Positions 8,471-16,586 of a DNA stretch of 64,000 nucleotides are shown one piece after another. The first letter of the stretch is position 1; the number at the start of each line of letters is the position of its first letter. The DNA is from Streptomyces sp. V4I2. Lineage in GTDB: Bacteria > Actinomycetota > Actinomycetes > Streptomycetales > Streptomycetaceae. Made by a program: the position numbers and the translations under genes. The notes beneath the pieces are model-generated. The model did no database searches and was not told the DNA's origin. It was given only the letters and a program-made list of their open reading frames with translations. The stretch is taken from contig NZ_JAUSZM010000003.1 of the NCBI RefSeq assembly GCF_030817655.1, positions 1,612,001-1,676,000 on the forward strand, in the 5' to 3' direction.

Positions 8471-9610
8471 TCACCCCCCGTTTTCCGCGTCGGGAAAGAC
8501 GCTGACGTTGCCGGGTTCCGCGCTGAGGCCGACGCGCTCGCCGAGGGCGGGGGCGCGGCCGGCCGGCAGTTCCAGCCGTACGAGTTCGCTGTGCGCGCCG
8601 CCGACGGGGCGGACGGTCGCGCGGACGAGCGTGCCGACGTAGGTGACCGTCTCGACGGTCCCGGTACAGAAGCCGTCGCCGGGGGGACACAGGGCGAGCC
8701 GGCCGGGCTGGACCGCCGCGCGTACCCGTGTTCCGTCCTGGGCGGCCTGGGGGCGGGCGGTGAGCAGACCGCCACTGTCGAGCCGTACCAGGGTGTGCTC
8801 CGCCGTCTGTTCCTCCACGTGGCCCGGGAGGAAGTTCGCGGCGCCGAGGAAGTCGGCGACGAACGGGGTGCGGGGGCGCTCGAAGAGCTCCTGCGGGGTG
8901 TCGAACTGGTCGATCCGCCCGTCCCGCATGACCGCGATGCGGTCGGAGAGGACCAGGGCCTCTTCCTGATCGTGCGTCACATAGATGACGGTCAGGCCGA
9001 GCTCCTGCTGGATGCGCTTGATCTCGGTCTGGAGCTGGTCGCGCAGTTTCTTGTCGAGGGCGCCGAGCGGCTCGTCCATGAGGATCACCGGCGGGCGGTA
9101 GACCAGGGCGCGGCACAGGGCCACGCGCTGCTGCTGTCCGCCGGACAGTTCACGCGGGCGGCGGCGGGTCATGGACGACAGGCCGGCCATCTCCAGGGTC
9201 TCGCCGACCCGGCGGCGCAGTTCCGCCTTCGGCACGCCGCGCAGTTGCAGTGGGAAGGCGACGTTCTCCCACACAGTCATGTGCGGGAAGAGAAGGTACT
9301 GCTGGAAGACGAAGCCCAGTCCACGCTTCTGCGGGGCCAGCCGGGTCACGTCCCGGCCGCCGACGACGACGCTGCCGGAGTCGGGCTCGCAGAAGCCGGC
9401 GATCATCATCAGGGTGGTGGTCTTGCCGGAGCCGGAGGACCCCAGGAAGGTGACGAACTCACCCGCCGCGATCTCCATGGAGACCTCGTCTACGGCGGTG
9501 ACACCGCTGTAGGTCTTGCGCAGCCGGGTCACGGACAGGGGCTTGCCGCTGCCGGTCAGCGCCTCCGGCACGGTGAGCGACGGCTCGGGCATCAGGTCGG
9601 TCTCAGGCAT
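8471..9610 (-). CDS. ABC transporter ATP-binding protein (PotA-like)
   Basis: A 379-residue ABC ATPase. Walker A is GSSGSGKTT (57-65), signature LSGGQQQR (155-162) and Walker B VILMDEPLGALD (about 175-186). A C-terminal TOBE-like region after about residue 250 completes the PotA/MalK-type layout. The ATG at 9610 overlaps the stop of the substrate-binding protein gene by 8 nt; an upstream extension would overlap that gene much further. It powers uptake through the two permeases downstream. Spermidine/putrescine-type importers in actinomycetes carry polyamines but also other cationic or amino-acid-derived solutes, so the ligand is left open. Confidence 0.93.
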   Translation of the reverse strand: MPETDLMPEPSLTVPEALTGSGKPLSVTRLRKTYSGVTAVDEVSMEIAAGEFVTFLGSSGSGKTTTLMMIAGFCEPDSGSVVVGGRDVTRLAPQKRGLGFVFQQYLLFPHMTVWENVAFPLQLRGVPKAELRRRVGETLEMAGLSSMTRRRPRELSGGQQQRVALCRALVYRPPVILMDEPLGALDKKLRDQLQTEIKRIQQELGLTVIYVTHDQEEALVLSDRIAVMRDGRIDQFDTPQELFERPRTPFVADFLGAANFLPGHVEEQTAEHTLVRLDSGGLLTARPQAAQDGTRVRAAVQPGRLALCPPGDGFCTGTVETVTYVGTLVRATVRPVGGAHSELVRLELPAGRAPALGERVGLSAEPGNVSVFPDAENGG

Positions 9611-10709
9611 GCGTCCACTCCTGCCAGCGCTTGGCCACCGCGTCACCGTTCTCGTCCCACCACTGGACGTCCATGTCGAAGCCGGACTTGAGGTGCTCCG
9701 GGGAGCTGGCGAGGTTCGCGGCGGTGGCGGGGACGAGCTTCTTGTAGGCGGCGGGAACCGAGGGAGCCATCGGGTACAGCTCGGCGTAGGCCGCCTGCAC
9801 GTCGGGGCGCAGCGCGAAGTCGATGAGCTGGTAGGCGGTGTCCAGGTTGGCGGCGCCCTTGGGAATGCCCAAGGCATTGCTCTGCCGACGGGCGCCGTTC
9901 CACTGGTAGGCCAGCGGCGAACCCTGCTGGATCAGGGCGTCGAGGCGGCCGTGCCAGACGTCGGAAGCCACGACCTCCTTGCGGCCGAGGAGCACACCGG
10001 GGAGGGCACCGGTGTCCCAGTACTTCTTGACCGATCCCTTGATGTTGTCCAGGGATGTGAAGGCGCGGTCCACATCGAGGGGATACAGCTTGTCCAGTGG
10101 CACCCCGTCGGCGAGGAGGGCGAACTCCAGCACCGGCCGGTCCGCGTCCAGGCCCTGGAGGGAGCGGTCGCCTGGGAACGCCTTGGTGTCCCAGAAGTCG
10201 GCCCAGGAGGAAGGCTTCTGGCCGCCCCAGACGTCGGTGCGGTAGGCCATCACGCTGGCCCAGTAGTTCTTGCCGATGGCGTTGGAGGTGACCAGGGCCT
10301 TGGCGATACCGGCGTTCTTGAAGTTCTTCAGCCGGTCGTAGTCCAGGTCCTCGGTCGCGCCCGCCTTCTTGAAGCGCAGGAAGTCGGACATCGAGTCGTC
10401 GATGACGTCGAACTGCGGGCGGCCCTGCTGGACCTGGGCGAGCATCTGCGCGTATTGGATGTTCACCACCTGGATCTGGATGCCCGTTTCCTTGGTGAAC
10501 GGCTCGTAGATGGCCTTCTGGTTGGCGTCGCCGTACGTGCCGCCGCTGTCGCGGACGACCAGCGTCTTGGAGCTCTTGCCGCCGCCGCTCGCGGCGGTCC
10601 GGCTGGTGCCGGTGCCGCAGGCGCTGAGGACGCTCGCGGCGGCGACACCCGCCGTGGCTCCGCCGACTCCCCGCAGGAACATTCTGCGGTCGATCCGGGC
10701 ATCTTTCAT
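9603..10709 (-). CDS. Tat-exported lipoprotein, ABC extracellular substrate-binding protein (PotD-like)
   Basis: A 368-residue solute-binding protein. The N-terminus has a twin-arginine motif (DRRMFLRG, Arg8-Arg9), a hydrophobic stretch and a lipobox LSAC with Cys31, so it is predicted to be exported by Tat and anchored as a lipoprotein. The mature part has the two-lobe pattern of spermidine/putrescine and related type II binding proteins (VVRDSGGTYGDANQKAIYEP near the start). GGAGGCACACG provides a strong ribosome site for ATG 10709. It delivers the substrate to the permeases encoded downstream. A gap of 78 nt separates it from the upstream deacylase gene, and expression here could differ from the enzymes. 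Confidence 0.9.
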   Translation of the reverse strand: MKDARIDRRMFLRGVGGATAGVAAASVLSACGTGTSRTAASGGGKSSKTLVVRDSGGTYGDANQKAIYEPFTKETGIQIQVVNIQYAQMLAQVQQGRPQFDVIDDSMSDFLRFKKAGATEDLDYDRLKNFKNAGIAKALVTSNAIGKNYWASVMAYRTDVWGGQKPSSWADFWDTKAFPGDRSLQGLDADRPVLEFALLADGVPLDKLYPLDVDRAFTSLDNIKGSVKKYWDTGALPGVLLGRKEVVASDVWHGRLDALIQQGSPLAYQWNGARRQSNALGIPKGAANLDTAYQLIDFALRPDVQAAYAELYPMAPSVPAAYKKLVPATAANLASSPEHLKSGFDMDVQWWDENGDAVAKRWQEWTHA

Positions 10710-10787
10710 CGTGTGCCTCCTGGTGGTGCTGGCCGTTGGAAGAGAAGCGGCTGGAGCGTGACGTGGGGGGGCCGCTGAGGGGAAGGT

Positions 10788-11834
10788 CTAGGAACGGGGA
10801 TCCGCTTCGTCGGGTGCGACGCCCAGGCCGGGGGTCTGGTAGTCGGCCGGTCGCGTCGCCCGGTCGGGGTCCCACGGCGCGGCGATGGCGGCCAGTTCGT
10901 CGCCGGGGGCGACGGTCAGACCGTGCATGCCGTAGAAGAGCCGCCCGCCGGCCGGGGTGTGGACCTTGTGCTCCCGGTTGTCGGCCGGGTCGATGACGCG
11001 GCCGATGAGTGCGCCCTCCGCCACGTCGTCGCCGGCGGAGAACTCCGGGTACCACAGGCCGGTGGCCTCGGCCGTGACACCGGCGGCCCAGACCCATTCG
11101 CTCACGTCGCCGCCGGTCGCGCCGTCCGGGTCGAGCACGCCCAGGTGGCGCAGCGCCTGGAACAGGCCGTCGACGCGGCGTCGGGCCGTGGCCCCGTCGC
11201 GCTGCCCGAGTTCGCCGACCTCGACGAGGACCGCCGAGATGCCCCGGCGGGCGGCGGCCGCGTGGCTGTTGCCGCCCTCGGCGCTCAGTCCGAGGATGAC
11301 GTCCTCGATACCGAAGGAGCGGGCCAGTTCGGACGTCGCCTTGTCGAGGTCCGGGTCGCCGGTGAGGCGGTAGCCGACGAAATCGCGCAGAACCTGGTCG
11401 ATGCCGCCGCAGTGCAGGTCGATGTAGACGTCCGCGCCGTGGATGAGGTGGGCGAAGAGCCAGGCCGCCAGCCGCTCGGTGGGGCTGCCGTCCGGGTCGC
11501 CGGGGAAGACGCGGTTGATGTTCACGCCGTCGACCGGAGAGATGTTGAGCCGGCCCTGGTAGACGGCAGGGGGGTTGGCGACCGGACAGATGATCACCTG
11601 CCCGCACACCTCATCGGGTTCCAGCAGGGTCGTCAGGCGCGCGGCGGCGTCGATGGGGGTGAACTCGCCGCCGTGCACGCCCGCGGTGATGACGACGCGA
11701 GGGCCGGGGCGGGATCCGTTGACCAGGGTCAGCGGGAGGTCCGCGGTGAGGGTGCCGAGGTCGACGGAGACGGTACCGCGAGTCTTGGTGCCGGGCTCGG
11801 CACGCAGGGCACCGACGGTGAGCTGTTCGGTCAT
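10788..11834 (-). CDS. Succinylglutamate desuccinylase/aspartoacylase-family deacylase (second of two)
   Basis: A 348-residue zinc-dependent deacylase of the same AstE/AspA family as the product at 4287-5240, but clearly diverged. Zinc ligands are His54 and Glu57 in AGVHGGEFTP and His141 in YIDLHCGG. Beyond residue 250 the sequence changes to the beta-barrel segment typical of the family. The start ATG at 11834 is 5 nt downstream of the upstream oxidase stop, with GGAGGCC as ribosome site. Two different deacylases in one operon suggest either two N-acyl substrates or two successive deacylation steps. It lies directly upstream of the transporter genes. Confidence 0.85.
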   Translation of the reverse strand: MTEQLTVGALRAEPGTKTRGTVSVDLGTLTADLPLTLVNGSRPGPRVVITAGVHGGEFTPIDAAARLTTLLEPDEVCGQVIICPVANPPAVYQGRLNISPVDGVNINRVFPGDPDGSPTERLAAWLFAHLIHGADVYIDLHCGGIDQVLRDFVGYRLTGDPDLDKATSELARSFGIEDVILGLSAEGGNSHAAAARRGISAVLVEVGELGQRDGATARRRVDGLFQALRHLGVLDPDGATGGDVSEWVWAAGVTAEATGLWYPEFSAGDDVAEGALIGRVIDPADNREHKVHTPAGGRLFYGMHGLTVAPGDELAAIAAPWDPDRATRPADYQTPGLGVAPDEADPRS

Positions 11835-11839
11835 GCCGG

Positions 11840-12976
11840 TCAGGCCTCCGCTCGGTTCAGGGTGGAGATGAAGTCGATGGGCCGGGGCGAGGTGCCGTCC
11901 AGCGCGAGGTCGGCCGCGATGTCGCCGAAGGCGGGCGAGAGCTTGAAGCCATGGCCGGAGAAGCCGGCGAGCAGTACGACGTTGTCGGCACCGGGCAGCG
12001 GACCGACCAGCGGGCGGCTGCTCTCGGTGTAGCCCTCCATGTAGACCGACAGGCGGGTCGGGTCGGGGTGCAGGTCCGGCATGTGCCGCCCGATCAGGTC
12101 GGTGAAGATCTCCAGCTCTTCGGGCCGCACCGTGCGGTCCAGCTGGTTGGGGTCACCGGCGGGCCGGTGCAGGGCACGGGACAGGCCGAGCTTGACGGAG
12201 ACGCCGTCCGGGGAGGGCAGGCCGTAGCAGTGGGTGGGGGCCGTACGGATGAAGGCGGGGCGTTCCTCGCCGAACCAGGCGTCGGTGGTGGGCACGTACC
12301 ATGCGCTGACCAGCCGGCGGATGTCCACCTCCCACGGCAGGTCGGGCAGCAGGTCGTTCACCCACGGGCCGGGCGTGACCACGGCCGCGTCGAAGCGCTC
12401 GCTGCCCGTGTCCGTCCGGATCTCCACGCCGCCGGCGACGGGCACGACCTCGCGGACCGGTGTGTAGCGGTGGATGCGGGCGCCCAGTTGCTCGGCGCGG
12501 CGGGCCGCGGTCTGCACCGTCAGCTCGGGACGGATGAAGCCGGCGTGGCGGTCGAGCACGGCCGCGTCGCCGTCCTCCAGCCGGTACTGCGGGAAACGCT
12601 TGGCCAGCGCCTCGGCGTCGAGCACCTCGTGGTCGAGGCCGTGGTCGGCGATGGACTGCAGGACGGTGGCCATCTGGTGGTGCTCGGTGGGTCCCATGAG
12701 CAGGCAGCCGGTCAGTCGGCGCAACTCGCGGCCGGTGTCCTGCTGGAGCTGGTCCCACAGGGCGTCGGCGTGCTGGAGCAGCGGCACGTACCGGGAGTCC
12801 TCGAAGTGGGCGCTGCGGAAGATGCGGGTCTCGCCGCCGGCCGCACTGCGGTCGTGGCCCGGGGCGAAGCGGTCGTAGCCGACGACCTCGGCACCTCGGG
12901 CCGCCAGCCGCCAGGCGGCCTGGCTGCCCATCGTTCCGACGCCGACGACGGCGACGCGCTTCCTGGCAGCTGACAC
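11840..12976 (-). CDS. Sarcosine/N-methyl-tryptophan oxidase-like flavoprotein
   Basis: A 378-residue monomeric sarcosine oxidase-family flavoprotein, the first gene of the large operon. The Rossmann motif VGVGTMGSQAAWRLAARG lies near residues 10-27 and the family C-terminal signature AGFSGHGFKLSP is present. In canonical MSOX the flavin is tethered by a Cys in a C-(L/M)-Y-T stretch; here the aligned stretch reads LSVYMEGYT, so the covalent Cys seems absent. It should oxidise a secondary or primary amine using FAD and oxygen. GTG at 12976 is chosen because GAAAGGAAA lies about 8 nt upstream, whereas longer versions run through a repeat-rich leader. Promoter control by the adjacent IclR proteins is plausible but not demonstrated. 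Confidence 0.83.
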   Translation of the reverse strand: MSAARKRVAVVGVGTMGSQAAWRLAARGAEVVGYDRFAPGHDRSAAGGETRIFRSAHFEDSRYVPLLQHADALWDQLQQDTGRELRRLTGCLLMGPTEHHQMATVLQSIADHGLDHEVLDAEALAKRFPQYRLEDGDAAVLDRHAGFIRPELTVQTAARRAEQLGARIHRYTPVREVVPVAGGVEIRTDTGSERFDAAVVTPGPWVNDLLPDLPWEVDIRRLVSAWYVPTTDAWFGEERPAFIRTAPTHCYGLPSPDGVSVKLGLSRALHRPAGDPNQLDRTVRPEELEIFTDLIGRHMPDLHPDPTRLSVYMEGYTESSRPLVGPLPGADNVVLLAGFSGHGFKLSPAFGDIAADLALDGTSPRPIDFISTLNRAEA

Positions 12977-13289
12977 GGGGGGGGTTTCCTTTCGTTTCGC
13001 CGGGGCGCATGCTGAGCCGCGGCGCGAGGCTGTTCGATTCGAGAAGGCTTGAGCCTCGAGACGGTTGAGGCTTGATGGCTGGTTGAGGCCGGGGCTGGTC
13101 TCGTCTGAGGCCTGCGACGGGCTTCCGCCCGGGGCTCGGAGTCCGGCTCGCCGCGTTGGGGCCTTCCGGAGGGGCCGTGCCACAATGTGGAACGTTGTGC
13201 TAGAATCTGGCACAGAGAATGGCAGTGGCACGGAGGGGAGTCAAGAGGGTGTCGGACCGAAATTCCGAGGATTAACAGGGGGAAACCGG
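12977..13289. other. Divergent regulatory region between catabolic operon and first IclR gene
   Basis: This gene-free stretch must hold the promoter of the 12-gene minus operon and that of the first IclR gene. The right part (13177-13206) has the IclR promoter-operator described separately. The left part contains two copies of GGTTGAGGC at 13063-13071 and 13081-13089, spaced 18 bp, and the near-palindrome GGCTTGAGCC at 13046-13055. These could be operator half-sites for the minus operon. I see no small ORF with coding character here. Confidence 0.5.
13177..13206 (+). promoter_or_regulatory. Promoter with overlapping IclR-type palindrome, upstream of first IclR gene
   Basis: A -35-like GTGCCA (13177-13182), an 18-nt spacer and -10 TAGAAT (13201-13206) are visible. 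TGCCACAATGTGGAA (13178-13192) covers the -35; its core CCACA-A-TGTGG is a perfect palindrome and resembles IclR-family operators. The same module recurs upstream of the second IclR gene with identical spacing, which supports function. Occlusion of the -35 suggests repression, probably autoregulation. Confidence 0.6.
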
Positions 13290-14042
13290 ATGGAAATGAA
13301 GAGCGTCACCAGGTCGCTGCGCATCCTGGAGGCGGTCGCCCAGCACCAGCCGGTGACCGTGGGAGAGCTGACGAAGCTCTTCGGTCTGCCGAAGTCGACG
13401 GTGCAGCGCACCCTGGTCACGCTGGCCGAGGCCGGCTGGCTGCGGGCCAACCGCCGGGACACCACCCGCTGGGAGATCGGCGCCCGCGTGCTGGCCGTGC
13501 GACCCGCCGCCCTCCAGGGATCCAGCCTGTTCGCCGCCGCGCGCGAGCCCATGGTGCGCCTGCGTGACGAGGTGAACGAGACCATCCACCTGTCGGTGCC
13601 GGACGCCCTGCAGTGCATGGTGGTGGTGGACCGCGTGGACTGTGACCACGCCGTACGGACCTTCCACGCCATCGGCGACACCTCGCCCCTGCATGCCACC
13701 GCCGCCGGACGCTCCGTCCTCGCCCATCTGCCGAAGCGGGACATCGAGGAGCTCATCGCGCGGGGCCTGGAGCGCTACAGCGACACGACGCCGACCGACC
13801 CCGACGAGCTGCGCGCCGAGCTGGGCCGGATCCGCACCGACGGCTACGCGGTCAACCTCAACCAGTACCGGCCGGGCGTCTGCGCCATCGCCGCACCGGT
13901 CCTCGACGAGGACGGCACGCCGCTGGCCACGGTGGCCGTCTCGATGCCCGATTCCCGGTTCGACGTGAACCGGCTGCCCGACTGGGGCCGCATCGTCGCC
14001 GACACGGCCGCGGAGGTCACGGGGCGCCGCCTGAACGCCTGA
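13290..14042 (+). CDS. IclR-family transcriptional regulator (tandem copy 1)
   Basis: A 250-residue IclR regulator. Residues 1-65 form the winged helix (TVGELTKLFGLPKSTVQRTL is the helix-turn-helix); the rest is the IclR effector-binding domain with the usual HATAAGRSVLAHLP segment. ATG 13290 has AGGGGGAAACC upstream. The protein begins MEMKSVTRSLRILEAVAQHQ and is nearly identical to the second copy over the first 70 residues, diverging mainly in the ligand domain. It lies between the two catabolic operons and is the obvious candidate regulator of one or both. Its leader carries an IclR-type palindrome over the promoter, so autoregulation is likely. A strong hairpin follows the gene. Confidence 0.93.
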   Translation: MEMKSVTRSLRILEAVAQHQPVTVGELTKLFGLPKSTVQRTLVTLAEAGWLRANRRDTTRWEIGARVLAVRPAALQGSSLFAAAREPMVRLRDEVNETIHLSVPDALQCMVVVDRVDCDHAVRTFHAIGDTSPLHATAAGRSVLAHLPKRDIEELIARGLERYSDTTPTDPDELRAELGRIRTDGYAVNLNQYRPGVCAIAAPVLDEDGTPLATVAVSMPDSRFDVNRLPDWGRIVADTAAEVTGRRLNA

Positions 14043-14078
14043 ACGGGAAGCTGCGGCTTTCGAGACACACACCGGCCA

Positions 14079-14115
14079 GGGCCGGCCTCCACGCGACCAG
14101 CGCGGAGGCCGGCCC
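14079..14115 (+). terminator. Hairpin terminator after IclR copy 1
   Basis: A perfect 12-bp stem (GGGCCGGCCTCC at 14079-14090 with GGAGGCCGGCCC at 14104-14115) surrounds a 13-nt loop, 36 nt after the stop codon. There is no long T run, as is common in actinomycetes. It should separate transcription of the two IclR genes. Confidence 0.6.
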
Positions 14116-14164
14116 TTGCGCGTTGGGCGGCCGCCGCCGCCGGGCGACTGCAACCAAACGAGTC

Positions 14165-14194
14165 ATGCCACAATGTGGAACACTGTGCTATTAT
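14165..14194 (+). promoter_or_regulatory. Promoter with overlapping IclR-type palindrome, upstream of second IclR gene
   Basis: ATGCCA (14165-14170), an 18-nt spacer and TATTAT (14189-14194) form a promoter. TGCCACAATGTGGAA (14166-14180) is identical to the element before copy 1, and the distance from palindrome to -10 is the same (8 nt). The flanking DNA is much less alike, so the element has been conserved by selection or copied with the gene. Confidence 0.6.
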
Positions 14195-14273
14195 CCGGCA
14201 CGTGCTGCGCTCGTGGCTCCGGGAGAGAGCCACGAGGTGAGCACGACAACCCAAAGAACTGACGGGGGCCCGG

Positions 14274-15023
14274 ATGGAAATGAAGAGCGTGACCAGGTCG
14301 CTGCGCATCCTCGAGGCCGTGGCGCAGCACCAGCCCGTGACCTTGGGGGAACTGACGAAACTCTTCGGTCTGCCCAAGTCGACCGTGCAGCGGACCTTGG
14401 TGACGCTCAACGAGGCCGGCTGGCTGCGGGCCAACCGCCGGGACACCACCCGCTGGGAGATCGGCGCCCGCGTGCTGGCCGTGAGACCCGCCGCCCTCCA
14501 GGGATCCAGTCTCTTCGCCGCCGCCCGCGAGCCCATGTGCCGACTGCGCGACACGCTGAACGAGACCATCCACCTGTCGGTGCCCGATGCCCTGCACGCC
14601 ATGGTGGTGGTGGACCGTGTCGACTGCGACCACGCCGTACGGACCTTCCACGCCATCGGAGACACCTCGCCCCTGCACGCCACCGCCACCGGACACGCGG
14701 TCCTCGCCCATCTGCCGAAGTCCGAGGTCGACGAAGTCGCGGCGGGCGTCCTCGAGGGCTACGGCGAGGAGACCATCACCGACCCGGCCGAGCTGCGGGC
14801 GGAGCTCCGCCGTGTCAGAGACCGCGGGTACGCGGTCAACCACAACCAGTACCTCCCGGGTGTCTGCGCCATCGCGGCACCTGTCCTGGACGGTGACGGC
14901 GTGCCCCTGGCCTCCGTGGCCGTGTCCCTCCCCGACTCCCGCTTCGACCCCGAACGGCTCCCCGAGCTGGGCCGGCTGGTGACGGGCACCGCGGCAGAGA
15001 TCACCGCGCGCCACCAGGGCTGA
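14274..15023 (+). CDS. IclR-family transcriptional regulator (tandem copy 2)
   Basis: A 249-residue paralogue of the preceding regulator. The N-terminal winged helix differs at few positions (VTLGELTKLFGLPKSTVQRT; LNEAGWL instead of LAEAGWL). The ligand-binding domain diverges mainly after residue 140 (KSEVDEVAAGVLEGYGEETI). ATG 14274 follows a leader of roughly 75 nt behind the conserved promoter module. Because the DNA-recognition helices are nearly identical, both proteins probably bind the same operators while sensing different effectors or forming heterodimers. This is inference. The gene converges with the succinate-semialdehyde dehydrogenase gene downstream. Confidence 0.93.
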   Translation: MEMKSVTRSLRILEAVAQHQPVTLGELTKLFGLPKSTVQRTLVTLNEAGWLRANRRDTTRWEIGARVLAVRPAALQGSSLFAAAREPMCRLRDTLNETIHLSVPDALHAMVVVDRVDCDHAVRTFHAIGDTSPLHATATGHAVLAHLPKSEVDEVAAGVLEGYGEETITDPAELRAELRRVRDRGYAVNHNQYLPGVCAIAAPVLDGDGVPLASVAVSLPDSRFDPERLPELGRLVTGTAAEITARHQG

Positions 15024-15054
15024 ACTCCGTCCGGCTGTGCGAAGGCGGGCCGGC

Positions 15055-15097
15055 GCCCGTGCCCGGCCATGAGGACGGTTCGGCCGGGGCACGGGGC
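15055..15097. terminator. Bidirectional hairpin between convergent genes
   Basis: An imperfect GC-rich inverted repeat (left arm starting GCCCGTGCCCGGCC at 15055, right arm GGCCGGGGCACGGGGC ending at 15097) sits between the convergent IclR copy 2 and the semialdehyde dehydrogenase gene. Position and structure suggest a shared terminator. Confidence 0.5.
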
Positions 15098-15146
15098 GGC
15101 CCGCGCGGTGCGCGACGGGGCGTGTGTCAGGGCAGAAGTGCCGCCG

Positions 15147-16586
15147 TCATCGCACGGGCACCGCGACGTACTGGTACTCCAGGAACTCGTCGATCCCCAC
15201 CCGGCCGCCCTCGCGGCCGAGCCCGGACTGCTTGACGCCGCCGAAGGGGGCGGCCGGGTTGGAGACGAGGCCGGTGTTGAGGCCGACCATGCCGACCTCC
15301 AGGCGTTCGCTGATGCGCAGGGCGCGGTCCAGGCCCTCGGTGAAGAGGTAGCCGACGAGGCCCCAGGGGGTGTCGTTGGCGCGGCGGATCACCTCGTCCT
15401 CGTCGTCGAAGGTGAGGATCGCCGCGACCGGGCCGAAGATCTCCGTGTCCATCAGGCGGCTGTCGGAGGCGACGTCGGTGAGCACGGTCGGCGGGTAGAA
15501 GCAGCCCGGCCCCTCGGGCGTACGGCCGCCCACGAGCACCCGGGCGCCGCGCTCCACCGCGTCGGCCACCAGTTCCTCGACCTTGGCCCGTCCGACCCTG
15601 TCGATCAGCGGGCCGACGTCGACGCCGTCCCGGGTGCCGGGGCCCACGACCAGCGCGCCCATGCGCTCGGCCAGGCGCCGCCCGAACTCCTCCGCCACAG
15701 AGCTGTGGACGAAGAAGCGGTTGGCGGCAGTGCAGGCCTCGCCCATGTTGCGCATCTTGGCGACCATCGCGCCGTCGACCGCCTTGTCCAGGTCGGCGTC
15801 CTCGAAAACGATGAACGGCGCGTTCCCGCCCAGTTCCATCGAGGTCCGCACGACCGCCTCCGCGCTCTGGGCGAGCAGCAGCCGGCCGACGCCCGTGGAG
15901 CCGGTGAAGGACAGCTTGCGGATCCGGCCACCGTGCAGGAGGGGTTCGCAGACCTCTCCGGCGCGGGAGGTGGTGACGACGTTCAGCACGCCGTCCGGCA
16001 GCCCGGCCTCCTTGAGGATCCCGGCCAGGGCGAGGCTGGACAGCGGGGTCTGCGGGGCCGGCTTGAGGATCATCGTGCAGCCCGCCGCGATGGCCGGGCC
16101 GATCTTGCGGGTGCCCATGGCCAGCGGGAAGTTCCACGGCGTGATCAGCAGACAGGGGCCCACCGGGCGGCGGGAGAGCAGCATGCGGTTGCGCCCGTCG
16201 GGCAGGGTGCCGTAGCCGCCGTCGATGCGGACGGCCTCCTCGGAGAACCAGCGGAAGAACTCGGCGGCGTACGCCACCTCCCCCCTGGCCTCGGCCAGGG
16301 GCTTGCCCATCTCGGACGTCATCAGGTGGGCGAGCTCATCGGTCCGCTCCAGGATGAGCTCGTAGGCGCGGCGCAGGATCTCGCTGCGTGCCCGGGGTGC
16401 CGTGCGGGCCCAGTCCACCTGGGCCTGGACGGCCGCGTCCTCCGCGAGGCGCGCGTCCTTGGGGCCGGCGTCCGCGACGTGGCAGAGGATCTCGCCGGTC
16501 GCGGGGTCGTCGACGGGCATGGTGGCACCGTCCGCGGCGTCCACCCAGGCACCGCCGATGAACAGCTGGTTCAGTACCTCGGTCAT
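15147..16586 (-). CDS. gabD: NAD(P)-dependent succinate-semialdehyde dehydrogenase-like ALDH
   Basis: A 479-residue ALDH of the succinate-semialdehyde/glutarate-semialdehyde group. Glu251 (SMELGGNAPF) and catalytic Cys285 (GEACTAANRFF) are present, with the PWNFPLAMGTRK cofactor segment near 150 and the C-terminal GGVKQSGLGREGG. The N-A-P-F after ELGG and the CTAANR context fit GabD-type enzymes. It would convert succinic semialdehyde to succinate for the TCA cycle. The start overlaps the stop of the FAD/Fe-S dehydrogenase gene (ATGA) with AGGAG upstream. With the GABA-type aminotransferase two genes upstream it forms a GABA or related omega-amino acid degradation route. The gene symbol is a functional-family assignment. 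Confidence 0.87.
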   Translation of the reverse strand: MTEVLNQLFIGGAWVDAADGATMPVDDPATGEILCHVADAGPKDARLAEDAAVQAQVDWARTAPRARSEILRRAYELILERTDELAHLMTSEMGKPLAEARGEVAYAAEFFRWFSEEAVRIDGGYGTLPDGRNRMLLSRRPVGPCLLITPWNFPLAMGTRKIGPAIAAGCTMILKPAPQTPLSSLALAGILKEAGLPDGVLNVVTTSRAGEVCEPLLHGGRIRKLSFTGSTGVGRLLLAQSAEAVVRTSMELGGNAPFIVFEDADLDKAVDGAMVAKMRNMGEACTAANRFFVHSSVAEEFGRRLAERMGALVVGPGTRDGVDVGPLIDRVGRAKVEELVADAVERGARVLVGGRTPEGPGCFYPPTVLTDVASDSRLMDTEIFGPVAAILTFDDEDEVIRRANDTPWGLVGYLFTEGLDRALRISERLEVGMVGLNTGLVSNPAAPFGGVKQSGLGREGGRVGIDEFLEYQYVAVPVR

